This document shows, one piece after another, positions 42,901 through 52,600 of a stretch of DNA of 64,000 bases. Under the pieces are notes generated by a model. That model was not told the origin of the DNA. It did no database searches and worked only from the letters and a program-made list of their open reading frames with translations. This DNA comes from a virus. Within the stretch, counting starts at the first letter, position 1. Every line of letters starts with the position of its first letter. Made by a program: the position numbers and the translations under genes. The stretch lies in the IMG/VR virus record IMGVR_UViG_3300009158_000048, positions 1 to 64,000 of that record. The stretch is one strand, 5' to 3'.

Positions 42901-45900
42901 ATGTTAAGAAAAGTAAGAATTAAAAGACTGCCTCAAGCAAGAACTGGATACCAAGTACGTGGTTCATTATATAATGATGTACCTTCTATGGGAGGTGGTG
43001 CTGACTATAATGCTTACATGGGGGAACCAAAACTTCAGGCAAGCAAATATATAACTGCTGTTCCAAGAGAAGACGCTAACTTAGAAGCTGAAGGTGGAGA
43101 GACTGTATACGGTGACATCAATGGTGATGGTATGCCGGAACACAAAACCATTAAAGGTCCAAGACATAGTGAAGGTGGTGTACCATTAAAGTTACCAGAT
43201 GATAGTTTTATTTTCAGTGATACAAAATCAATGAGAGTAAAAGAACCTGAGTTCTTAGCAATGTTTGGTAAAAAGAGTGGTTCATATACTCCCGCTGATT
43301 TAGCTAAACAGTATGATATTGAAAGATATAGAAAGATTTTACAAGATCCTAACTCAGATGTATTAGATAGAAAGACTGCAGAATTAATGCTTAAGAATTA
43401 TACACTTAAGTTAGGAGCTCTTGCATTAGCACAAGAATCTAAAAAAGGATTTCCTCAAGGAATTCCAGCTGTTGCTCAACCTTATATGCAAGCAATGGGT
43501 ATCAAAGAAGAAGATGTTCTTCCGGAAAAACAAATAACAGATACTATACAACAGTTAGATCAACAACAACAACAATCTAATGATCAAAGAAGTGCAGATA
43601 CTATGGCTTCTCCTACTGAACAACAAGATGAACAGTATGGGGCCGGAGCTGAAGAAGCACAAATGATGAATAGTGACCGTCCTGTGGCACAACCAGAGCC
43701 TATGCAAGATGAAGCTGCAGGTATGACACCAGAAGAAACGCAGATGCGTTATGGAGGAATGTCTCAGTATGCACATGGTGGATGGATGCCAGAAGAGATT
43801 GCTACATTTACAGGTAGTGTTCCTGAAGCAGCTTATGGTATGGCTATGGGAGCTAATCCACAAAACTATCAAGGACGTACTAAACAACTTAGAGGTGCTT
43901 CCCGTTTCTTTAGTGAGGGTGGTTATTTACCAAAAGCAGCAAATGGTTTTGAAGTTGATGTAACCGGTATGACACCAGAACAAAGAGAGCGCGCATTATA
44001 TGAGGCAAGAAAAGCTCATGCTGGTCAAGACATCATTCAAGTTGATAATGGTAAAAAAGGAAAAGTAACATATTCTAAAACAGGAAGTACAGATGTAGAA
44101 GGTGTTGACATGACTACATTTGGTAAAACACCAACGTCAGTTGCTGCTGCAGCTCAATACAAACTTCTTGAGAATAGTATGAAGGATTCTGACATCAAGA
44201 AAAAACTTTGTGATGAGACTCAGGCTTCCCTAAAGGACCCAAAATCATACACAGGTAAAGGAGGAAAACCACAAAAAACATGGGAACAAAGAGGCTATAA
44301 GATGCCAGACTGTGACGAAATTGCACAACAATTCTTAACACACCAAAAAAGAAACTTATCATTCCAAGGTCAAGGTATTGATTCAAAATTATTTACAGAT
44401 ACAGGACAAGGTCTTGCATCTGCAGAGGATATCTTAAAAAGAAAAGCTATGAATCCTGAAACAGGTCAACCTGTTAAAGATTTAGCTGAGGCAACAAAAG
44501 TTAAAGAATACATGCGTACTACTTATGGTGGTGGCCGTGGTGGTGCTTATGGAAAACCAGGAGATGTAAAAGATGTTTCTATTGATGAGGTATCTGGTAA
44601 ACTTGGTGTTCCATTAGATAATGATACTAAGACTAGAGCTTTACAACAAGCTACCTTCCATGGTTATGCACACATGGCTGAGAATAGAGGTAACTATGAT
44701 GCGGACTTACAATATAAAACCCGTAACTTCTTAGGTGATCTTCAAGCAGGTGTGAATGATGAAAGCAGTATGGCAGGTGTATTTAACACTAAAGGTGTTC
44801 AGATATCTCCTATTGATGACTTTTATAAACCACAAGAAGGTAAGTATGGTAATACTACATTGGGTCACTTAGCTGGAACAGGTCTTGACAAATATGATGT
44901 TGAAGACATTGTAGAAGGACCATGTCAATGTACTGATCCAACAGGAAAGATAGGACCATACAAACCAATGGTTGATGGTAAATGTTCATGTGATCCGGTA
45001 GAAAAGAAAAAATGTCCATGTATAAAACCTGATGGTACAAAAGTTGAATTAGAACCAGATCCTAATACTGGTATATGTCCTCCATGTGATGAGCCTGTAG
45101 AAGTTAAGAAACCAGCTGAATGGTGGTTACAAGATACTATTAAAACTACTGGAGCTTTTGGTGACTTAATGGGAATTAAAAAGCAAATGCCGTGGGCCCC
45201 TAGGGTAGATCTAGAGACTCCGCGTCCTACTTTCTTGGATCCTACAAGAGAACTTGCTGCTAATGCAGAACAAGCAAACATTCAAACTCAAGGTGCAGCA
45301 CAGTTTGCTGGACCACAAGCAATGTCTGCTAGATCATCTTCTGTTCAAGGACAAGCTTCTAAAAATGCTGCTGATATCCTTTCAAGATATAATAATGCAA
45401 ATGTTAATACTGCAAATCAATTTGAGATGCAGGCAACAAACATTAGAAATCAAGAACAAGGAATGAACCAAGCTGCTACTCAAAGAGTTTATGATCAAAA
45501 TACAATGGCTAATCAACAATATGATAATGCTAAGTTGGCCATGAGAAACAATATGAGAAACCAGTATACTAATGCTGTTACAAATAGAGCTAAGACAGAT
45601 GCAATGAATCAAATGTATCCACAGTTTGCTGTAAGTCCTGGTAATGGAGGCTTCATGCATTTTACTGAAGGACGTGAACTTACAGGAGAAGCTTCTGGAA
45701 AAGGTGCCGACTACTGGACAGAAAGACAGAAATGTGTTGATGCGGGTGCAGAAGATCCGGATGCATGTGCTAAGAATGCTGTAGCTAATGCCGGAGGTGG
45801 TGGAGGCGGAACAGATAAATCTGAAGTTCTTAAACAAATGTATGGCAAAAGAGGCGGGCAAATGAAAGAAGGAGGTTTTATGTATGGAGATATTACTTAT

Positions 45901-45915
45901 CCCTTTCTCATGTAA
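42901..45915 (+). CDS. Conserved giant virion protein (1004 aa)
   Basis: Residues 60-190 form the conserved part: A-E-G-G-E-T-V-Y-G-D-I-N-G-D-G, H-S-E-G-G-V-P-L-K-L-P-D-D, S-F-I-F-S-D-T-K and Y-T-L-K-L-G-A-L-A-L-A-Q-E, familiar from crAss-like virion proteins of unknown role. D-I-N-G-D-G could bind calcium. Gly-Gly motifs follow (M-R-Y-G-G-M, Y-A-H-G-G-W, F-S-E-G-G-Y). Residues about 675-740 are a Cys-rich knot (C-Q-C-T-D-P, C-S-C-D-P, C-P-C-I-K, C-P-P-C). The C-terminal part is Asn/Gln-rich helix, then G-G-G-G-G, and R-G-G-Q-M-K-E-G-G-F-M-Y-G. Probably cargo or internal virion protein. Confidence 0.8.
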   Translation: MLRKVRIKRLPQARTGYQVRGSLYNDVPSMGGGADYNAYMGEPKLQASKYITAVPREDANLEAEGGETVYGDINGDGMPEHKTIKGPRHSEGGVPLKLPDDSFIFSDTKSMRVKEPEFLAMFGKKSGSYTPADLAKQYDIERYRKILQDPNSDVLDRKTAELMLKNYTLKLGALALAQESKKGFPQGIPAVAQPYMQAMGIKEEDVLPEKQITDTIQQLDQQQQQSNDQRSADTMASPTEQQDEQYGAGAEEAQMMNSDRPVAQPEPMQDEAAGMTPEETQMRYGGMSQYAHGGWMPEEIATFTGSVPEAAYGMAMGANPQNYQGRTKQLRGASRFFSEGGYLPKAANGFEVDVTGMTPEQRERALYEARKAHAGQDIIQVDNGKKGKVTYSKTGSTDVEGVDMTTFGKTPTSVAAAAQYKLLENSMKDSDIKKKLCDETQASLKDPKSYTGKGGKPQKTWEQRGYKMPDCDEIAQQFLTHQKRNLSFQGQGIDSKLFTDTGQGLASAEDILKRKAMNPETGQPVKDLAEATKVKEYMRTTYGGGRGGAYGKPGDVKDVSIDEVSGKLGVPLDNDTKTRALQQATFHGYAHMAENRGNYDADLQYKTRNFLGDLQAGVNDESSMAGVFNTKGVQISPIDDFYKPQEGKYGNTTLGHLAGTGLDKYDVEDIVEGPCQCTDPTGKIGPYKPMVDGKCSCDPVEKKKCPCIKPDGTKVELEPDPNTGICPPCDEPVEVKKPAEWWLQDTIKTTGAFGDLMGIKKQMPWAPRVDLETPRPTFLDPTRELAANAEQANIQTQGAAQFAGPQAMSARSSSVQGQASKNAADILSRYNNANVNTANQFEMQATNIRNQEQGMNQAATQRVYDQNTMANQQYDNAKLAMRNNMRNQYTNAVTNRAKTDAMNQMYPQFAVSPGNGGFMHFTEGRELTGEASGKGADYWTERQKCVDAGAEDPDACAKNAVANAGGGGGGTDKSEVLKQMYGKRGGQMKEGGFMYGDITYPFLM

Positions 45916-45938
45916 ACTTTTGAAGTTTATTAAACTTT
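45914..45938. promoter_or_regulatory. Alternating AAACTT/AAGTTT/AAACTT repeat between cargo genes
   Basis: AAACTT (45914), AAGTTT (45923) and AAACTT (45932) are spaced so that the middle copy can pair with either neighbour. The first lies across the stop codon of the 1004-aa gene. No GTATATT box is found in the 57-base gap. It could be a weak regulatory hairpin or an operator; AT-only stems make it a poor terminator. Confidence 0.3.
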
Positions 45939-45972
45939 AAAAATTTTAATATTTTTACATCAAAGATAAATT

Positions 45973-48900
45973 ATGGCAACGTATTTACAAGGAGTCACAG
46001 ATTACATACCGGATTATCAGCCGTTTCAACCGGATCTGAATTTCTATTCTAATGTTTTGCAGACTAAGCAAACACAGTATGATTCCAATTGGAAATCATT
46101 AAATAATCTATATGCAGATTTGCATAATGCAGACTTGACACATGATCAAAATATTAAGAAGAAAGATGATTTATTAAAACAAATTGACTTTAATCTTAAA
46201 AGAGTTACAGGATTAGATTTATCATTGCAACAAAACGTAGATCAAGCTACACAAGTATTCAGACCATTTTATGAGGATAAGTATTTGATGAAAGATATGG
46301 CTTGGACAAAAAATTATTCAAGTACAGTTAGCCGTGCACTTAATCTTAAGAATTCACAAGATGAAAAAATGCGTGCACAATACTGGGATACCGGTATAAA
46401 GGATATGCAGTACCGCAAAGAAGAGTTTAAAGATTCTACATTAGAAGAAACACTTAACATGGGGAATGTAAGTTACACACCTTATGTTAACTCAATGGAG
46501 AAGTATCTTAAGCTTGCAAAAGAAACTGGTCTATCTATTGATATAAAAGATGTTGATGAATCTGGATTGTATTTTGTTAGAGAGAAAAACGGGAAAGCCC
46601 TACTCTCTCCTCTACAAAATCTTTTTATGAGTGCATATGCAAATGATCCAGCCCTACAGGCCGTATATGCTACGCAGTCTTATGTAAAAAGAAAAGACTA
46701 TGCAGAACAACATGCTACTAAATTTAATGGTAATAAAGTAGAAGCTGAGAAAGAATATTTAAAAGAACAATATAAATTCTTACAGAACTATACTTCTAAG
46801 AAAAATATTGAGGCTAAAGAAAATGTAGATGTAAATAAAAACAAAACAACATCAACTGAAAAAGATAAAGCTAATAATGAAGCAAATCCATTTACAGAAT
46901 CTTATTTTGAGAGTTTAAATAAAGCACTAGCAATTGATGAAACAGTTGCTGATCATACTGACAAACTAGATAAAGATATTAATGGTGGTAACTCAAGTAC
47001 AGTTGCTACATCAGGTGTTAATGGTGATCCTAATGTCCTTGATTTAAATGACATGGAACTTGCCAGATTAAGAGTTGATGGTGGTACGGCTTCTATATTA
47101 GCTGAACAAGATATACTTGGTGCTGCTGATATCTATGCATATAAAGATTATGTCTATGAAAAATCTGCTAACCCTGTAGGGTTGGAGAATCTAAGACAGC
47201 AAAATGCTCTTGCAAGAATTGACTATACTCATAAACTTAAAGAAGATGAGATAAAGTTAAAAGCTGGTTATGATTTAGAAAAAATTAGAATTGCTAATGG
47301 TGTTGCTAATGGTACAATAACTTATGATAAAAATGGAAATATACAAGAGAATGATGGATCAGCTCATCCAATTACATTAGGTCCAACATCTGGTCAGTTT
47401 TCTGATGAAATAAATGTACTTGCTCAAAATGCTAAAGATTATAATGATAAAGTTTCTAGTATGACAGGAACTTACATTGGTAATACTTTACTTAGATTAA
47501 AACTATTAGCTGATACAGGTGAGATAACAAGTAAAGAAGCATGGGATGCTGTATCTTGGTTAGATCCTAATAGTAAAGATGCAAAAAGTAGATATGGTAC
47601 TAAAGATGGTAAACAATTAGTTTACAAACTATGGAATCAATATGAAAATAATAATGATAAATTCATTCTTAATTTTACAAAAAGCAACCAAGTTATAAAA
47701 CTTAAAAAATTTATGGATGGTTGGGCAAGTAAAAATACAGGTCATTCAATTGCTACTGCATATCATAGTGACAAAAGTGCTTTAAATGTTCAAAAGTATG
47801 CCATATATAGAGATCAAGCTAAAGTTGTTACTGAACATAATGAAACTAAGATCAGTAAGAATCTTATAAGTGCAATGGATCAAACAGATCTTAAAAGATT
47901 AAAACCTGAGACTAAGCAACAGATAGTTAATCTTTATATTAAAAAAATAAAAAGTGGTGCTAAAGTAGATGAAGATGATTTTGCAAAATTTGTAGATAAA
48001 AATCTTAATTATGAAATAAAAGGATATAGTCCTACAGGTAATAAGACCTATGATAAACAATTTGAATCTCTTATAGGAAAACAAAAAACTAAAGAGTATA
48101 ATGAATACATGCGTAGTGAAACATTAAAATGGCATGATAAAGATTTCTGGAAGTCTGCTGAAGGTAAAAAGTTAGCTGCTTCAGGATATACTGCAAATAA
48201 TTTTCAAGAATATCTAGACAAACAATCAAATAAATTTGTTTCACAAAACATGAATGATGCTGAGTTTAAAAAGTTATTAGCAAAAGATGTTTGGAAATAT
48301 AATAAAGCTATTAAAGATAGACATGAAGTAGATACTAGAGACTCAGGTCTTTTCCAAAGTGGCTCTTCAAAAGTTCAAGAAGAATTAAAATTTGCAAAAC
48401 AAGAACTTACAAAACTTAATCATACACTAAATACTGATAATAGAAATATCTATGGTCCTAATAAATCTAATCTTAAAGCTGATATAGCAGCTAAACAAAG
48501 AGTAATCAAAAGTTTAGAATCTAGATTAGGTAATCAAAAAGGTAAAGAAGATAATGATTATAAGAAAAAATTAAAAAAATCTCCATATGAGTATACTGCT
48601 GAAGAATTAGCAAAAGCTAAAATTCAGTATATAAAAAATATGGATACATTAAATGTAGGTCACCGTGAGTTATATCAAGAAATACCAGATTACCGTGAAA
48701 CTTTTAGTAAAAGAACTGGTACGGATATGAATGATTTATTTGATACATTATCTGATGCTTATTTACAAACGGTTAATGAAACAGGCCCTGAAGGTCTTAG
48801 AAGTTATGCCGGATATGTAAGAACTAAAGGTGGTAGATATTCTCTTGGTACAAATCAATTTACAGCTAAAGATGTTTATTTAAACAACCCGGGCTGGGGC

Positions 48901-49662
48901 GGATTTAATGATTTCCAACAAGGTATGGCTGATATCAATAGAATTAGATTTAATCAAAATTCAGATAAGTATGCAGTTACTTATGGAGGTGTAACTAAGA
49001 CTGCTGCTACAGATAATCCTCTAGATGCTGCAGAAATGAAAGCTATGTTAAGAGAACTTCAAATGTCTGCTGGTAGTAAAAGTAAAACACGTTTTAAAAT
49101 TGCAAGATCTAGTGTAGCTATGGAAGATCCAAATCTTAGAGCTTTAATTATTATTCCACCACAAGATGTATTGAAAAAATATATTAAAGATAAAGATGGT
49201 GCTGTTGACTGGAATAGAATTAAAAAAATTACATCCAATGGTATTAGTTTTATTGCTCCAAAAAGTGAATGGACAAATGATTTTGTATTAGAAAATGAAC
49301 TTACTCCAACAGAAATGATTATTAATGCTTCAGGCCAAATGAAATATCAACATGGTAACGGAGCTGGTGGATTTACTATTGCTAAAGTAAAAAATGTTCC
49401 TGGTGTAGATTATTCTATTAGTTATACAGGTAAGATGATAAATGATGATGGTACAGTTTCAATTAAATCAGACTACTTACCTTTTCAAAAATCAGGAAAT
49501 AAAATAGATGATAGTCAAGAATCAGTGTTTAATTTAATACAGGCTATTGATGAAGAAAATTTAGCAAAATTCAGACATTTTCAAGAGACAGGAAATCAGA
49601 AAGCAATTGATAATGTTCACAAATATTATAAGCAACCAGATTGGTCAGGCTTTAAATACTAA
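45973..49662 (+). CDS. Conserved internal virion (cargo) protein (1229 aa)
   Basis: It opens with T-Y-L-Q-G-V-T-D-Y-I-P, Q-P-F-Q-P-D-L-N-F-Y, then Y-D-S-N-W-K-S-L-N-N and L-T-H-D-Q-N-I-K-K-K-D-D-L-L-K-Q. I recall this start from a conserved family in crAss-like genomes next to the RNA polymerase gene. The rest is a long, Lys/Asn-rich, mainly helical protein without signal peptide, membrane helix or enzyme motif, and nearly free of the Gly-Gly motifs that mark its left-hand neighbours. A possible coiled coil lies at about 800-870. Probably ejected with the DNA; the role there is unknown. Confidence 0.8.
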   Translation: MATYLQGVTDYIPDYQPFQPDLNFYSNVLQTKQTQYDSNWKSLNNLYADLHNADLTHDQNIKKKDDLLKQIDFNLKRVTGLDLSLQQNVDQATQVFRPFYEDKYLMKDMAWTKNYSSTVSRALNLKNSQDEKMRAQYWDTGIKDMQYRKEEFKDSTLEETLNMGNVSYTPYVNSMEKYLKLAKETGLSIDIKDVDESGLYFVREKNGKALLSPLQNLFMSAYANDPALQAVYATQSYVKRKDYAEQHATKFNGNKVEAEKEYLKEQYKFLQNYTSKKNIEAKENVDVNKNKTTSTEKDKANNEANPFTESYFESLNKALAIDETVADHTDKLDKDINGGNSSTVATSGVNGDPNVLDLNDMELARLRVDGGTASILAEQDILGAADIYAYKDYVYEKSANPVGLENLRQQNALARIDYTHKLKEDEIKLKAGYDLEKIRIANGVANGTITYDKNGNIQENDGSAHPITLGPTSGQFSDEINVLAQNAKDYNDKVSSMTGTYIGNTLLRLKLLADTGEITSKEAWDAVSWLDPNSKDAKSRYGTKDGKQLVYKLWNQYENNNDKFILNFTKSNQVIKLKKFMDGWASKNTGHSIATAYHSDKSALNVQKYAIYRDQAKVVTEHNETKISKNLISAMDQTDLKRLKPETKQQIVNLYIKKIKSGAKVDEDDFAKFVDKNLNYEIKGYSPTGNKTYDKQFESLIGKQKTKEYNEYMRSETLKWHDKDFWKSAEGKKLAASGYTANNFQEYLDKQSNKFVSQNMNDAEFKKLLAKDVWKYNKAIKDRHEVDTRDSGLFQSGSSKVQEELKFAKQELTKLNHTLNTDNRNIYGPNKSNLKADIAAKQRVIKSLESRLGNQKGKEDNDYKKKLKKSPYEYTAEELAKAKIQYIKNMDTLNVGHRELYQEIPDYRETFSKRTGTDMNDLFDTLSDAYLQTVNETGPEGLRSYAGYVRTKGGRYSLGTNQFTAKDVYLNNPGWGGFNDFQQGMADINRIRFNQNSDKYAVTYGGVTKTAATDNPLDAAEMKAMLRELQMSAGSKSKTRFKIARSSVAMEDPNLRALIIIPPQDVLKKYIKDKDGAVDWNRIKKITSNGISFIAPKSEWTNDFVLENELTPTEMIINASGQMKYQHGNGAGGFTIAKVKNVPGVDYSISYTGKMINDDGTVSIKSDYLPFQKSGNKIDDSQESVFNLIQAIDEENLAKFRHFQETGNQKAIDNVHKYYKQPDWSGFKY

Positions 49663-49667
49663 TACTA

Positions 49668-52600
49668 ATGGCAGAAGAAACTAATGTACCAGAGGAGGGT
49701 GTAAAAGATCTTACTCAGCAAAGTGAATTTATTGCTCCCGCAGAAATTGGAGCTAATTTGTATCGTCCAATTGTTGCACCAACATTTGATATTAGGTCAC
49801 TTACTTCAAAAACTAATATTGAGAATCCTGCTTTAAGAATTAAAGATACTTCAACAGGTTCTGCTCCATATCATCCTAAGAAAGTTCAGACTACTGACTC
49901 ACAAAAGTTTAATGGTCTTGATGCCCTCTTTGCAAAAACTAAAGCAGAGCTTTCAGGTAATGTAGATAAAAATGCATATAGTAAAATCTATGCATATGAT
50001 TCTTCCCCTAAAGGAGCACACAAAGCTAGATATAAAGGTTACGGTCAAGAGACATATGATAGAATTGGATTCAGTCCAGAGATAGATAATGAGACTTGGT
50101 ACAATGAAAATACTTCTCAGTATGATGACTGGAAGCGTATGGCAACTCAATCAGCATGGCCTATGTTAAAATTGGGTTTTATGAGTCCAATCAAATCATA
50201 TGCTAAATTATTTGGTCAAGCAGACATTGGACAAGACTTAGCAGAAGCAAGAGATTATGAAGAATACAACGCAATTGGTTATTCTACTAAGGGTGGTATT
50301 GGCGGTTTTGCTATTAACCTACAAAACTCTGCTGCATATTCAGTGGGGATACTTACTGAAAGTGTTGTGGAAGGGGCTCTTATCGGTGCTGCTGTAGGTG
50401 CAGTAAGTGGTGAAGGTGTTGGTGCAGCGCCAGGTGCATTGATTGGTGGTGTAGTAGAAGGTTTTGAAACATTATTAAAATTACCAAGTACTCTAATAAA
50501 TATGAGTAAGAATCTTGGTAAGATGACCATGAATCTTAATAAGCTTAAAAATATATCTGAAGTAAGAAATGTCTTTAATGGTGCTGCTAAATCAATGGGT
50601 AACTTTATAAACCCTATTAGTAATACTTCTGAAGCAGCAATGAAGTATGTTTTTAAAAATCCAGATGATCTTAGTAATCTTGCAAGATCTGCAAGAACTG
50701 TTGGAGCTATGTGGCATGATGTTAAAAACATGAATGCTGCCTTATCTGAAGGGAGACTTGAAGGTGGATTCTCAGAACAGAGAATCTATGATGATCTTTA
50801 TAACAAGTACTATGATAAAAATGGAGAAGCACCAAGTGATCTTCTTCAAAAAGATATGCGTAAGCAAGCAAAAGTAGGTGGTTTCCAAAACACTTTTAAA
50901 AATACATTGCTTGTATATTATAGTAATAATCTTGCTTTCCCTTCAATTACAAAAGCAGGATTCATGAAAGGCCTTCCTAAATTTAGTAAGACCTTTGGTA
51001 CAGTCGGACCTTTTCAATTAGTATATAATCCAGCTAAAAGAGCAGCTGGTGAAGCATTATACTCAGCTGAAAAGATCTCACTTAAAAATGCAGCAAAAGC
51101 ATTTACTAAACCTGCTGCATATGGTAAAACAGCATTAAATTATTTTAAAGCTAATCTTGTAGAAGGTTTTCAAGAGACAGCACAAGATGTTTTATCAGAT
51201 GCAACTGAAAACTATTATGTTAATAGTTTTAAAAACAAAGACCGTCAGAACTTTGAATATTCAATGGCTACATTTAATGCAGGCATGAAGAAACAAATAA
51301 GTGCTCAAGGTGCTGAAACATTTGCTTCAGGTTTTGCAATGGGTGCTATTCTTGGTATTCCAGGTAGTGTTAAGAATTTTATGAGTGTTGGATACAATAA
51401 GTATTTTAAACACCGTAATAACTATACTGAATATCTTGCAGAAAGACAAGAGGAAGTTGACTCAATTGTAAATACATTAAACACAATGGACAAAGGAGCT
51501 AAACACTTTTTTGATCCAAGACTTACAAACTATACTACACAAATGCTTGCGGGTAAAGTTGTAGATGACCCAGAAGGAGTATCAACCAAAGAGGCAAAAG
51601 ATACAAGCTTTGCAGCATTTCAATCTGCTGTAAGAACTTCATTAAGATCAGGAACTTTTGATATGTTCATTGATAACTATGAAGGATATAAACAAGCTAC
51701 TCCTCAAGAGTTAGAAGAGGCATGGAGATTAGAACCAGGACAAGGTGAGAAAGCACTAGCAAATATTGACAAAGCAGTTAGTAGTGCAAAAGTAATGGCA
51801 TCAAGATGGCAGGAAGTAAAAAACAGAATGAAACATGTTGTTAATCCTGCAAACTTTCCAGAGAATACCCCTGAAAGAGAAATGGCTGAGGTTTACAATG
51901 AAGCTTACCTTACAGGCCTTGACAACTTAGTATTCATGGGAGGTGCCTTTGACAATAATAGTGAAAGGTTAGGTAAGATGTATAACAAGTTAGCATCTAT
52001 TCCTGTAATTCAAAACTCAAGATTTTCTGATATTGCAACTATTACTGATCCAGCAAGATTAAATAAAGAGATTGCAATGCTCCGTACAGATGTTGACCTT
52101 GGTAAAAGTGCAACAACTCCAGAAGGAAAAGAACAATATCAAAAACAAAAAGATCTTCTTGAGAAATTAGAAAGCTATAAAAAAGAACAAACAGGTGTCA
52201 CTGTAGATTTTTTTCAAAGAATTCAGAATGCTCAAAAAGAAATTGTAAAATCTGAAGGTATTTCTAATGATGAAGCACATGATAAAGCTGTTGAACAAGT
52301 TACAGCTGAATATGAAAAAGAAGGATTAAATCCTTTTGAAAATTATAAAACAAGTTTCAGAGATTTATTAGATAATCTTGCTGGAACAGAAGAAAATAAA
52401 GCAAACCTTGGTAGACAGTTAGATGATGCCGGTGGTTTTGAAAATATTTTTGAAATGTTAATGGATACACATGTTCTTAGAAATGAGAATATGAATCTTA
52501 ACAAATACATTAATCTTTTAAGTAGCCCACAAGATTTCTATGAACATGTCAATAGAAACTTTGAGTGGATGAAGAAGTTGTATAAAAACAGACAAGACTA

